This document shows positions 8,811-18,738 of a stretch of DNA of 22,074 nt, in pieces. Position 1 is the stretch's first letter. Every line of letters starts with the position of its first letter. The notes under the pieces were generated by a model. The model ran no database searches, was not told where the DNA came from, and was given only the letters and a program-made list of their open reading frames with translations. A program made the translations under genes and the position numbers. The stretch covers positions 1-22,074 of the forward strand of contig AVPN01001486.1 of assembly GCA_000695325.1 (NCBI GenBank), in the 5' to 3' direction. The stretch is from Pleurobrachia bachei. Its lineage: Eukaryota > Ctenophora > Tentaculata > Cydippida > Pleurobrachiidae.

Positions 8811-11800
8811 ATGAACAGGGGTGGATCAGGGCCAAGGACTGAAGAACTTCACGACCTTGCTTGTTTGGAGTACGTTGACCGATTTGGGAAGAAAAGATCT
8901 TGCTTACAATGTTTGTGCAACTGTAGTGCGCTTGATTCGGCGTGTGACAGTCTCCTAGCGGGCGACTACACTGACACCGAAGAAGGTTCGTATTTCATAC
9001 CATGTTACAAATATGGTAACCCATCTACTCAAGAAGCAATTCATCAAAACACCCAATTTTACTCCAGTTTTAGAGGAGATAACTGATCGTTTTCGCATTC
9101 CGTGGTTTGGAGGCGCCATGAAAGTCAACAACCATGGCGTATCAGTCACAGCACTGTTCTGTTTCTTTCTAGTGCTTGGAAGTTACAATGCAGTAACTCT
9201 CCTAATTGCAAGTAAGTGCTGTGCTAAAAGACAAGCGGTGGAATGCTAGAAATATCGTGTTATTGTCAATCGTGTTAATGTCAATCAGTTGGAAACAGTT
9301 GATAATCGTTCTGATGCATTAGCTCAGAAGTAGCCTAAAGCCGTTCAATGAAAACCCCGTCTTCCAGGTGTTATTTTGACCCTATACCTGGTACGAATGT
9401 ACCGATACATAAGGAGGAGCGGTGTTAAGACGATATATTTCTTCTTACTCAGCATGCTTCACACTGTGACTTCACTGGTGCTTTACAGCTGTAAGGTAAG
9501 ATCCTTTTAGATTTATTCCAAAGAATAACGTCGACATTCGATTATCCCTTATCTCTCCACTACTGCACATTAGATGTGTTTTGTCGCCCACAGCTTCGAT
9601 ATAAAGTTCAATATGTTGTTCAATCTCATTTCTATCTCTCCCATGCTTTCTGAACTTGATTCTTCATTAAATCGGTGTGTACAAGCAGGAAAGAAATTTC
9701 TAGTGAGCGAGAGAGAGAGAAGGGGAGAGCGTTAATTAACCACACGAGTAGGAAATTTAACAAGAATGAGGACTGGCCCAATTTTGTGCCCCAAACCAAC
9801 TCTTACTTTGTCATACAGTCGGACCCCGATTTACCGGGCCCCGATTTACCGTAACCCCGATTTACCGGGAGGATAAATTTCCCCCGATCTAGAAAATTAA
9901 CGGTATTTGACCCCGATATACCGGACACCCCGATTTACCGGGTAAAACCCTTTCCCCCGAGCATCCCGGTAAATCGGGGTCCGACTGTATTAACTTTCTC
10001 TATCATGTATTTCCTGTTGATGCAGTGTGCACCGTGCAGGCCTCAGGGGTAATGGTACATTACTTTTTCCCTAACCTGATGTTTGTTTTTCAGATCTTTG
10101 CAGAAGCGGATACAGTTCATATCTACTACTTCTACTTCTGGTTGATGGTCTACCTCTCAGTCCTTTACGCATTCAAACAGGTATAGTTGGGCTTCAGTTA
10201 CGACAAAATCTGGAATCAAGAACAGACCTGACGGCAGTTTCCAACTGTAGTGTTATATTGTGTGTAGATTCTATCCAGTTTCCGGGTCTGGGTTATGACG
10301 TGGGTTTGGCGGAGATGGGGTTATGCCTTATGGAGTACAGATTTGTGCAGGACTCTGCTTTGCAACATGCATAAATATTCAGCATAATTATTGTAACTTG
10401 AGGAGTAAGAACAAGGGGGGAATGGTCAGATTCAATCACGAAAATATGTTTTTTTGTTTTTTTAACCAACATAAAGAAAGGCAGAATTCTGAGTAGAACG
10501 GCTGGTCACAGTTCTGAGTAGCTAAAAGCAGTGACACTCTCACACATATTCCAACTTCTTTTATCCGTATATGATCTAACTCTCCTTTCCCCTCCCATGA
10601 CCACACTAACCCTCCCTTCCCCTCCCAGAATCCCGGACCCACACTAACTCTTCTTCCCCTTCTAGGATCCAGGTTTTTTGAGTGTCCTACAGAACAAAAA
10701 GAGTAAACAGCACATGTTGTTCTGTGAGAAATGCAACCTTATCCGCCCACTCCGAGCGTGGCATTGTCGTTTTTGTGATCGATGCGTTGACCGTTATGAT
10801 CATCACAATATTTGGTACGTTTAAATTGGAGTGGTTTGTATAATTGAACGGTTCAATTACACAAAGATCCTACCATGGGCTGACAACATACCAACCGATC
10901 TTACACACACAAACCACATGATCTACTAAACATTTCCGGCTGACCGATATTTTTAAATCATCTTACATTCAGCTGACCCACTTCCATTGCAGGTTCGACC
11001 AGTGTGTGGGCTGTAGAAACCATCTCTCCTTTATAGTACTCCTAGTGGCACTGATTAACCTTACTTTCTCAACAGCCTGGGATTTCTTCACTAGCAGGTG
11101 AGTTTCAATGGTAAACAGTCGGTTTTTAGCCCGTTTCCGGTTTCGTATTCACATTTCTTCCCATGAGCTCATCTCAACTTTCTACAAATCGGAGCTGTTT
11201 CTTCGACATTTTTATTGAGCTTTAAGCTCTCTCCCTCTTTTTTATTCATAATCTCTCTTTCCCTCTACATCTCCTGTCTGCATCCTGCTCTCTCTAAGCT
11301 ATCTTCAATGGCCATTAGCTGATCTGCACACCCTCTACATGATACACACACACGCCAACCACAATTAGAGCCAGTTTTAGGAATACATAATGACTTACAG
11401 ATCTGTGTAATCCAATAATTATTCAATAATTTAACTATTTTTTCAGTTGCGGTGTTCGGGAGTTGAGTCCACAGTTTGTGGTCCCTGATTGTCAGGCGTA
11501 CATCCTAGATAACAAGTAATGAAAATATAATATTTCTTCAATTTATCCCCCACCCAGCAGCTATAGTCTGTTTACCATTTTATCCTATATGTCATAATTC
11601 TCTCAACAACTCCAATTATACCCCATACCTACCCCCAGCTTGATCCCCAGCATGATTGCCCAAATAACATGATAATTGCCTAATAATATGTCCCAAGATT
11701 CAAAAACTTCGATCTTTCCCAGTCTGATTGTTCAAACAACTCCTAATAATAATAGTCCCAACTCCCAACACAACAACTATCCCACTTCAGGTCGTCAGTG

Positions 11801-13417
11801 CTGTTTACAGTTGGAGTATTCTCTCTGATAGTTCTCCTGGTATCCCTGGTACAACTGGTACAACAGATCAAACTCATCACTTTCAACTTAACAGGTGAAT
11901 ATACACATTAGCTGCCTAAAAAATCAGTTCTTATCATTAGCTGTTTAATTCCCGCCTTTCCCCGACCGCTCTGGAGACGAATTATACAGATTATACCGGT
12001 TATATCTGAGTTGTATGAGAGTTGAGAGAGTGATCATACCAGCTTGATAATGGTTTGTCGGTGATATTATTTATGGGAATAACGCAACGCTGAAGTCCGT
12101 CGTAATGATTTTAGTAAAAATGCAGCCTAGGAATCATGGAGCCTTGCTTTTTTCCTAGCAGCTCATTTATATTTCCTCTTCCAGAGAAAGGAGAGATGGG
12201 GAGATATAAAATATCACCTCTCGCTAGCTCTCCATCTCTCATCTCATCATTTCTTCTCTCTACCATCTCCCATCTCGCAGCTCTCTAGCTTGCCTATATT
12301 TTTATCTTTGTCTCCTCTAGCTCTCTCTCCCTTCTCTAGTTCACTTATCTCTGTCTTCTCTCCCTCCCTCTAGCTCTTTTTCCCTTCACCCTTTCTCTCT
12401 CTCCCTCTCTCTCCCATCTTTGGAGGTGAGAGATAATCGTCACAGGTGTCTGATCGCTTAGTGATTTGTGCAGGTGTAGGGAAACTTCACACACACAGAA
12501 CATGCAGGTGTTTGTCACAAACCAACGGACAAACAAAGCCACAAACAGTGTGTGGGTTTGTTTGTCCGTTCTTTATGTTAGAGGAGTGATGTATTCGAGT
12601 TAGATTGTGTTAATTGTTAATAAATCTCTGTCGTAATAGGATATCGTGTTAATAAATCTCTTGGTATTACCAATCGTAATAAGATTGGTAAAATTGGTAA
12701 TACCGAGAGAATTATTAATACCAGGAGGAGTTACCCATCGTGAGATTGTTATATACAAAACACCATAATGTACCCATTTGGCAGATATATGGGGGGATAT
12801 CATATCTGATGAGTGATGGATGGTGTAACATATCTCTGATATGTTGCATGTATCTGCCTATCTCACTTTAGTGTCTGTCTCTAAAATTGTATTATACAAC
12901 TTCTCTGCCTCTACCAGCATAAGGTGGGGTTAATGTGTATGTGACATTTCCATTGCTTCCGCGTCCCAGCTGCCAGATACACTGATAGAGAGAGAAAGAG
13001 TGTTAGAGAGTGAAGACACAGCTTAGTACTACTGAGTCAGTAGACGCGGCAGTGTGCTTGACAAAACGCCACACCCATCTAATTCCTCGTGTAACCTTAT
13101 GTTTAAATTAGGTTGCAGCTAAATGATGATTATGCTTAACGTTAAATAACTCTAACTTAACTCTCCTTTAAATTTGTGTGGGGTGAGAGAGGGTCGAACA
13201 AGGCAAGCTAAAACCTATCTCTCTCTACCTAGGTTTCGAGGCGAGACGGCTAAGACGTGGTTACCCAATACACGACGAACTGCTAAACTCCCACTACTAC
13301 CACTCACCCTTTAGTAAGGGGGCCAAACTAAACTGGTTCGCTTTCATTGCATCTGTCAAACAGAGGATTGTAACCAAGGACTTTGCAGCTCCCTCTAGTG
13401 GGCGAGAGACTCCTTGA
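8811..13417 (+). CDS. ZDHHC23: ZDHHC23-like DHHC zinc-finger membrane protein with DHHN in place of DHHC, 9 exons
   Basis: Exons: 8811-8985, 9068-9211, 9368-9495, 10094-10180, 10666-10814, 10993-11097, 11447-11515, 11791-11894, 13233-13417; 1146 nt, 381 aa (human ZDHHC23 about 409). The family is fixed by N-terminal [13 protein letters not shown] and [17 protein letters not shown], both matching ZDHHC23, by four hydrophobic membrane segments in the usual 2+2 arrangement, a DPG motif (179-181), the Cys-rich domain and an N-x-T-x-x-E motif (318-323, NLTGFE). The zinc ligands all appear present (CEKC, HC-x2-C-x2-C, the DHH histidine, QCVG). The catalytic cysteine of DHHC, which carries the acyl group in known enzymes, is Asn226 (codon AAT, 10807-10809). 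Known family members mutated at this Cys lose acyltransferase activity, so a pseudoenzyme role is inferred. Exon 1 may instead end at 9015 (phase is the same), and an in-frame ATG exists at 8706; 8811 fits the usual N-terminal length. Confidence 0.88.
9496..10093 (+). other. Intron 3 of the DHHC gene
   Basis: 598-bp intron. It holds a short GA-rich stretch (about 9706-9730) and the inverted-repeat element at 9816-9987; otherwise nothing is recognised. Confidence 0.8.
9816..9987. mobile_element. 172-bp MITE with perfect 23-bp inverted termini and TA target duplication
   Basis: The ends are perfect 23-bp inverted repeats (beginning CAGTCGGACCCCGATTTACC), bounded on both sides by TA (9814-9815 and 9988-9989). 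The terminal CAGTCG and TA duplication resemble pogo/Tigger-type Tc1-mariner non-autonomous elements. Inside are further direct copies of CCCCGATTTACCG (starting about 9824, 9841, 9857, 9928, and a variant at 9911). There is no coding capacity. It sits in intron 3 of the DHHC gene, between intact exons. Confidence 0.85.
10181..10665 (+). other. Intron 4 of the DHHC gene
   Basis: 485-bp intron with a pyrimidine-rich 3' third in which a cccctccca-type unit recurs about three times (10580-10660: cccctcccatgaccacactaa, then cccctcccagaatcc). No gene or mobile element recognised. Confidence 0.7.
11098..11446 (+). other. Intron 6 of the DHHC gene
   Basis: 349-bp intron with a CT-rich middle (about 11220-11310). 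Nothing else recognised. Confidence 0.7.
12524..12570. repeat. Perfect 14-bp inverted repeat (hairpin)
   Basis: Arms AACGGACAAACAAA (12524-12537) and TTTGTTTGTCCGTT (12557-12570) are exact complements with a 19-nt loop. A related string (gtgggtttgtgtgtccgt) recurs near 21855, which suggests a dispersed family. Confidence 0.7.
12647..12722. repeat. Imperfect inverted repeat (hairpin) of about 76 bp
   Basis: The left arm gttaataaatctcttggtat and its continuation taccaat pair with attggtaataccgagagaat followed by tattaata, with a few mismatches and a loop of about 15-20 nt. A partial direct copy of the left arm (gttaataaatctctg) sits just upstream at about 12616-12630. It could be a tiny MITE or part of one. 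Confidence 0.6.
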
Positions 13418-14018
13418 GATAGGGGGAGCTATTTTGTGAGACTTTGGAGCGAGAGTGAGAAGAGAGGGAAGAAGAAGGAGAGACCCTGTGTGTTTTTCAA
13501 TATTTGCTGTGAAGTGTTGCGAAAAAGGAATCCGGTGAAAAGTAGTAAGAGGCGATGTTTTAATCGCTTTTTGTTGTTTGTGTGTTGACTGTTGAGTGTC
13601 GCATTTTTGGCTGATACGAGTGATCGAAGGATTATCCTAGTATAGGATAGGATTGATCCTCAATTTAATTTACCTAGAAGTAAATGAATATTCTTTCACA
13701 TCCTTAGCTCTCAGTATCTTATATTATAGTAATTCTCCAATCTCCGCCCTATCACGTACCTATCACTCCAGCTCCACCCTATTACTATCTCTCTATCTCT
13801 CTGTCAAACTAGAGCCACCCTTCTTCTTCTACTCACTGACCACTGTCGGAGAGAGAGCAGTAAGCTTGTGTAAACACAGTTTCATAATGATGTGTGCTAC
13901 TGCTGCTGCCGCCCCTATTTGCTGTAACAAACCTACTATCACTGTGTGTCTCTCTCTTTCTCTCTCTGTGTCTCTTTCTCTCTCTCTCTCTCTTTCACTT
14001 TCTCTCACTCTCTCTCTA

Positions 14019-14082
<64 letters not shown>

Positions 14083-14930
14083 TCTTCTTCTTCTTCTTCT
14101 TCTTCTCTCGCATTCAATAGCTCTACTGATTATCTCTTGCCTTACTCTTTACTTTTCTATTCGTGTGTATGTGTGTTTTCATTGCTCAATGTTTTGTAAC
14201 CGTTTAACATTAACTTTTAAACCACCAAAATTAAGTGTCTTTTAATTGGTTTCTTTAATTGGTTTCTTAACATCACCGGCTGCTGTAGATTGTCGAGACT
14301 CAACAAGCTGGAAATTCTACTTCGGGGACTCTTCATTCCATCGCGGTCAATTATTTGTCTAGCTGCTAAATCTACCTAGAATGAGTTCATTTACTCCCGG
14401 TTCATGGATGATTTCTAAAATCTGATTTCATGGCAAATCAGCATGTTACTCTCTGCACACGCCCGGCGGTAGTACAAATGTGCATTGTGCAGCTTCCCAT
14501 GCTAGGCTATCACAAGCAGACAATAACACAGTGTGTGTATTGGGAGGGAGAGCTAACAAGTGTGACAAGCAATTGGTAATAAGGGGGTGTGTTGTTTGTT
14601 GCTGTATCTTTTGTGACATACTTAGGTGGCAGGTTTGATGGAGTTATGTTTATCTTCTTTTTACTGTGGAAAATATGATGTTAGTTAAGAATGCATGTAT
14701 GTAGGTAAAGAGGCGTTTACCAAGTCTCTCACGACAATTATAAAGTTAAAAGCCTCTAATCCAACATTAAACATAAAAGTTCCCTCTCCCGTGACACTGT
14801 GACAGATATTATACGGTGCTGTGTGTGTCGTCATGTTAGATAAAACACATACCTTTCTTCACTTTACCTGCTTTCTGCACATGGTTATCTTTTTTAGCTT
14901 CCTCTTTCTCTCTCTATGTCTATCTTTCTC
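13418..14930. other. Intergenic region downstream of the DHHC gene
   Basis: Holds the 3' UTR of the DHHC gene followed by about 1.4 kb with no gene I can support. The open frames here are products of the CT microsatellite at 13948-14105. No AATAAA is seen close to the stop codon. Confidence 0.6.
13948..14105. repeat. CT microsatellite followed by a CTT tract
   Basis: Interrupted (CT)n from about 13948, becoming pure CT at about 14031-14080, followed by (CTT)n at 14081-14105. The translated Ser/Leu runs in all frames are artefacts of the repeat. Confidence 0.95.
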
Positions 14931-15315
14931 GGTTAGCGGTAAAGTCACCCACTTTTTGTCACCAAATTTAGACGTTTTTAGCCATAACTCAGCCATTTCT
15001 TGTCCAAATTGCTTCATCTTAGGCTCGTTGGAAAGAGGGAATCGAGCTCTTTCCATATATCCCCAGTTTAAGCAAAATGGTTCAGAAATGGCGAAGCTAT
15101 GGCGCAAAACGCCTTAAAAACGCGCATTTTGCGCCATGACGCCGCACATTTTGCGCCGATTTCAATTTTCTTGGGCTCATTTAAAAGAGCTCAATGTCCT
15201 CTTTCCAGCGAGCCCAAGATGAAGCAATTTTGACAAGAAATGGCTGAGTTATGGCCAAAATCCGCTCGTGCACGTACGTATATGTGCCAAAAAGTGTGTG
15301 ACTTTACCGCTTACC
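14931..15315. mobile_element. 385-bp foldback (long-TIR) element, MULE-like MITE candidate
   Basis: The ends read ggttagcggtaaagtcac (14931 on) and, as reverse complement, ggtaagcggtaaagtcac (from 15315). Similarity continues inward for about 130 bp on each side (for example gccataactcagccatttct in both arms, and gcttcatctt-ggctcg-tggaaagagg). The centre contains repeated gcgcaaaa / ttttgcgcc strings, also in inverted pairs. The 9 bp atctttctc occur immediately before (14922-14930) and after (15316-15324), a candidate target-site duplication. Long TIRs and 9-bp duplications are typical of Mutator-like elements. The duplication lies in CT-rich sequence, so it could be chance. No coding capacity. 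Confidence 0.8.
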
Positions 15316-15704
15316 ATCTTTCTCTCTCTCCCTATCTCTCTTCGTAAGATACTTTTTATACTCTCTCTCTCCCTCTGCCTATCTCTCTTAGTAGTAAGAG
15401 ACTTTTACTCTCTCTCCTTCCACCCTCCACCAGTAACCCTAGATGTCCAGCACAGCAGACACGCGTTTATCTTTTAACCTGTCCTTCGAACATATTCACC
15501 AGCCTCTCATTTCCTTCGACTTGCGGTCTGACCTGTCATGAGAGATGGGAGAGGAGCTTTTTAGGGCGTTGTTCTTGTAAATTTTATTTGTCGAGTGTCC
15601 TGACTATGCGATACTTGCCTTGTTCGACCCTGTATCATCCTGTGTCACCAATATACGCGTAACTTAGAAATATTGTTTTAGCACTCTTTACCCAACCACA
15701 AACC
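15316..15704 (+). other. Upstream region of the PHYHD1-like gene
   Basis: CT-rich from 15320 to about 15425, then unremarkable sequence leading to the ATG at 15705. It includes an inverted copy of the dispersed 17-nt motif (15614-15630). This must contain the promoter and 5' UTR of the gene downstream, but no specific element is convincing. Confidence 0.4.
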
Positions 15705-16762
15705 ATGCTAACGAAGGAGCAGCTGGATCAGTGGGAGAAGGATGGGTATCTAGTAATCCCTGATCTGATAAACCCTGAATATTGCGAGGAACTGAGAGAT
15801 GCAATCACCCGGACAATCTTTGATAAACTGGATCTTTTAAATCATCCCAGGACCTGTTTTACTACTTACGAGGTATTGACTTATTTTCTAACTGATCTTT
15901 TTATATCGGGGGCCGGGGTGAGACTTGTGACATGGTCGATCAAGACAAATTTAATTTGGTGTTCATCTCTGATCGAGTTCCGTTATTCATGTTTTCCATA
16001 TCCCCCGTTTCACCATTCACAACTCACTCTCTCTTCCAGGCAAACAATGGGGAACAAGACAAGCAAATGATGTCTGAATACTTTCTAAATTCTGGCGACA
16101 ACATCTCCTTCTTTTTTGAAGAAGGCGCAGTTGATGAAACGGGTGCATTTACCCGTCCGGCACACAGTGCAATTAACAAAATAGGCCACGCTCTTCACAC
16201 TGATGTTCCTGAATTCGAAGACCTCTGTTTCAGCTCCAATATCCTTGAAATCTGCCGAGATTTGGGACTGGAGGACCCTGTCCTACCCCAAAGCATGTAC
16301 ATTTTCAAAAGCCCTGGGTTGGGAGGTGTAGTGACACCCCACAAGGACAGCACATTCCTACACACCGGGGGAACTGCTCTGGTGGGGCTGTGGATCCCAA
16401 TTGATGATGCTACACCTGATAATGGGTGTCTCTGGTTTATACCCGGTAGTCACAAGGAACCTGCAACACTCTTTATGAACAGAAGCAAGGAGGGAGGGGA
16501 ATGTGAGTTTGTGGGAAAAAAGAATGATAATTTTAAGCGTGATGAAGAGTATGTTTGTGTGCCAGCGAAGGCTGGGTCTTTGGTCATTATTCATGGGGAT
16601 GTGGTTCACAAATCGTATGCGAACACGAGTGAGAATTCTAGAAATGCTTTCACATTTCATTTGTATGAGGGTAAGGGTGCGAAATGGGCGGACACTAACT
16701 GGAATTTACCCACTGAAAAGGGTACTTTTGTACACATGTTTGATACAGAGAGGAGCAAGTAA
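15705..16762 (+). CDS. PHYHD1: PHYHD1-like phytanoyl-CoA dioxygenase domain protein, 2 exons, complete
   Basis: Exons 15705-15872 and 16040-16762, joined by a 167-bp GT-AG intron in phase 0; 891 nt, 296 aa, the usual length for PHYHD1. It is a cytosolic-type Fe(II)/2-oxoglutarate-dependent oxygenase of the PhyH family; human PHYHD1A turns over 2-oxoglutarate in an iron-dependent way but its natural substrate is unknown. The full iron triad is visible: His157-x-Asp159 (TPHKDSTF) and His246 (HGDVVHKS). Arg257 (SRNAFTFHLYE) is at the position that binds the 2-oxoglutarate carboxylate. Other strong family blocks are SINKIGHALH-like SAINKIGHALH, QSMYIFKSPGLGG and NGCLWFIPGSHK. No targeting presequence is evident, unlike peroxisomal PHYH. 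An AATAAA lies about 205 nt after the stop. Nothing looks damaged. Confidence 0.95.
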
Positions 16763-17629
16763 AGAGTCGAGTGGAAAATTGTAGCTGTTAAATTACTGTT
16801 TTCATGTGTCAACTTATAGATCCCACTTTAGAAATGTAGATACTTTACTTTTGCAATAGATTTACAGTAAAACTTTATTTTCGGATTGACGAACTGATTT
16901 ATTAACACATTTTATGTTTTGCTTAAATAACGTCTAAACTGTGTGTTATGTACAAACATCTGCATGCAATAAATGGATTGCCTGTGATTAACTAATTGCA
17001 TAACAGTAGGGCGCGGTGGTATTGGTTTGAGTCGGTGTGAAAGTAGACACCGTCAACAATTGGTAAAAGCGCCGCGCACACGCTGATTATTTCGGGAGTT
17101 GAGGATATTGAATGTAACGCGCGACATACAAGAGGTTAACGTGCTTGAATCAGCCGCGCCGATGTTTTTCAAGCGCGGCCTTGGCTGGCCTTGTTCATAT
17201 CAAGTTCAACGAAGTTTCGCGAACCAAAAGAACACCTGTTTTCTTTTTCCCAAAAACGCGTTATCCTGAATTCTTACTGATGTGGAGTGTGGACATAACA
17301 CAGGTGCTCATATCCCATTTCTCGTTCCTAGCGTCCAAAGCTAAAAATGTATGAATTTTGCGTCACTTCACTGGACACTGCAGTGACCAGTGTGAACCTC
17401 GCTGGAAACGACAGACAGCCGGGTGCGATATCAGTTGTGCACATTTTAAAGATTTAGGTTCCTTTCAAATTGGGCACTCAACACCGAATAGCAACGTTAG
17501 AATAATAAAGAGGTGTCCGTGAAAACGAACGGTTCAATTATTTAACACGTCACATTGTATTTTTCCCTACCCGGATGAATGCCCGAAGGCATAACGCAAT
17601 AATAATAATTGTTGTTAGCTATATCAATT
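16763..17629 (+). promoter_or_regulatory. PHYHD1-like 3' UTR and TRIC promoter region
   Basis: 867 bp without a supported gene. The first part is the AT-rich 3' UTR of the dioxygenase gene, ending near the AATAAA at 16968-16973. From about 17008 to 17180 the composition changes to CpG-rich (gggcgcggtgg, gcgccgcgcacacgc, aacgcgcgaca, gccgcgccgatg, aagcgcggcc), resembling the CpG patch in the divergent promoter at 8650-8725. It is probably the promoter of the downstream channel gene; this is inferred from position and composition. Confidence 0.45.
16968..16973 (+). terminator. Polyadenylation signal AATAAA of the PHYHD1-like gene
   Basis: A canonical AATAAA hexamer 206 nt beyond the TAA at 16760-16762 and followed by tggattgcctgtg. 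It is the only canonical hexamer in this 3' region. Confidence 0.65.
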
Positions 17630-18738
17630 ATGGAAATATTGAACGAGGCTGGTCAATACCTCCACTCCATTCCATACTTCCCTGTTCTCCACTCAATTCA
17701 TTGCTTTGCAACAGCTTCCTCCCTCCGATCCCAACCAGGTGAGTCACTATACTGTCAATATACTGTTCTGATAACTGATTCGATCGCCAATCAATCAATA
17801 TCGAAACTTGAATGATAGTTCTCAGTGGTACAGTTTTATATTAAACTTCATTGCAGGAGCGGTTGAATTTGCCCATGACCACCCCTTGGCATCTCTTGCT
17901 GGAACATTATTGATTGTTAACGCGGGTGGAGTTCTCTCTTCCCTGGCTCTGGGTAACCCCCTAATTGGACCCTTTGTCAACCCCTTCAATACCCTTACCG
18001 CCGTTATTTTCTGGTAGGTTTTTTAGCTTCTCTGCTTATGCCCTAAGATATGTTTTAACATTGGTAATTACAATATTTAATTTGTGTCAGATGCATGTTT
18101 GTTCAATTATCTATGTGTAATTCTATGTAAACATTGTGCCCTATTGATTTACAGGTGGTTGGTTTTCTTTGGACCGGCCGATATATTCTTCAAATTGTAC
18201 AAAGTGAAGCCCTTCCAGGTGTGTGTGCCTGCGAGATCTTACGTGTTTCTTGATTCATTCAATTATTCCGAGTTTCCAATTTCCTACCACCAGAATTTCA
18301 TCTCTTTTGTTTCACGCTCAAATATGAAACTTTTCCCATTTGATAGTTCATTTCCAATCTACCAGTACCACAGCACTTCCCATGAACTACATATTACAGC
18401 AAGCCAGCAGAAACCTATCTAACAGTAGGAAAAAGTAGCCAGTCTCAGGAGTCAGGCTAATGAGCATGAGCATTTATCCCAGCAAAACCCTGCCTGACAG
18501 TGTGAGATGTGATTCACACTACCCTTCTCTGATAATGTTATTGGAATAATCACTATCCCCCCAGACCCCAGTACATTACATTGAATAACAACGTATATAA
18601 CCCCTCTCCCCCAGTACATGTTGATGGGAGCTAGGGAGACGAGGCGATGTAAGAAGATTCTGGATGGGGTCAATGCTGCAGCTAAAGTATACACCGGAGG
18701 ACAAATCATTCCCATGATTCTTGTTGGTGCTCTTGGAG
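17630..18738 (+). CDS. TRIC-type (TMEM38) trimeric intracellular cation channel, N-terminal half
   Basis: Exons 17630-17738, 17857-18013, 18155-18218, 18615-18738, all GT-AG and phase-consistent; 454 nt, 151 complete codons. TRIC channels are ER/SR potassium channels that balance charge during calcium release. Recognisable features: IPYFPVLHSIHC in the first membrane segment; the PGAVEFAHDHPLAS loop matching vertebrate PGAVELSRRHPIAS; the Gly-rich second segment (NAGGVLSSLALGNPLIG); WLVFFGPADIFFKLY matching WYLIFFCPLDLFYKC; and the basic ARETRRCKKILDGVNAA segment at the position of the KEVVRVRK motif that binds PIP2. Family members are about 250-300 aa with seven membrane segments. Here only about the first four are seen, and exon 4 ends in phase 1 at a good donor (GTAAGA). 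The next strong acceptor (19048/19049) reaches a stop after five codons. The C-terminal half is missing, lies outside the window, or is unrecognised. The ATG at 17630 is the only plausible start. Confidence 0.88.
18219..18614 (+). other. Intron 3 of the TRIC gene
   Basis: 396-bp intron. Open frames exist on both strands but none resembles a channel segment. Nothing else recognised. Confidence 0.7.

Larger units (their letters stand above)
11895..13232 (+). other. Intron 8 of the DHHC gene (1.3 kb), repeat-bearing
   Basis: The longest intron in the window. It contains a CT-rich stretch (12170-12420), two hairpin-forming inverted repeats (12524-12570 and 12647-12722), and near its 3' end one exact copy of the dispersed 17-nt motif (13191-13207). 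No exon was found in it: exon 8 ends in phase 1 and the last exon starts with the two bases that complete the codon. Confidence 0.7.

Noticed and set aside
13653-14245. Open frames of about 100-155 codons on both strands around the CT tract
   Set aside because: They translate to Ser/Leu or Arg/Glu runs made by the microsatellite in every frame; there is no splice or homology support.
14821-15117. Overlapping plus and minus frames of 82-98 codons
   Set aside because: They lie largely within the left arm of the foldback element and look non-coding.
17145-17354. 69-codon plus-strand frame upstream of the TRIC gene
   Set aside because: It lacks an ATG at its beginning, shows no recognisable similarity and lies in the CpG-rich presumed promoter.
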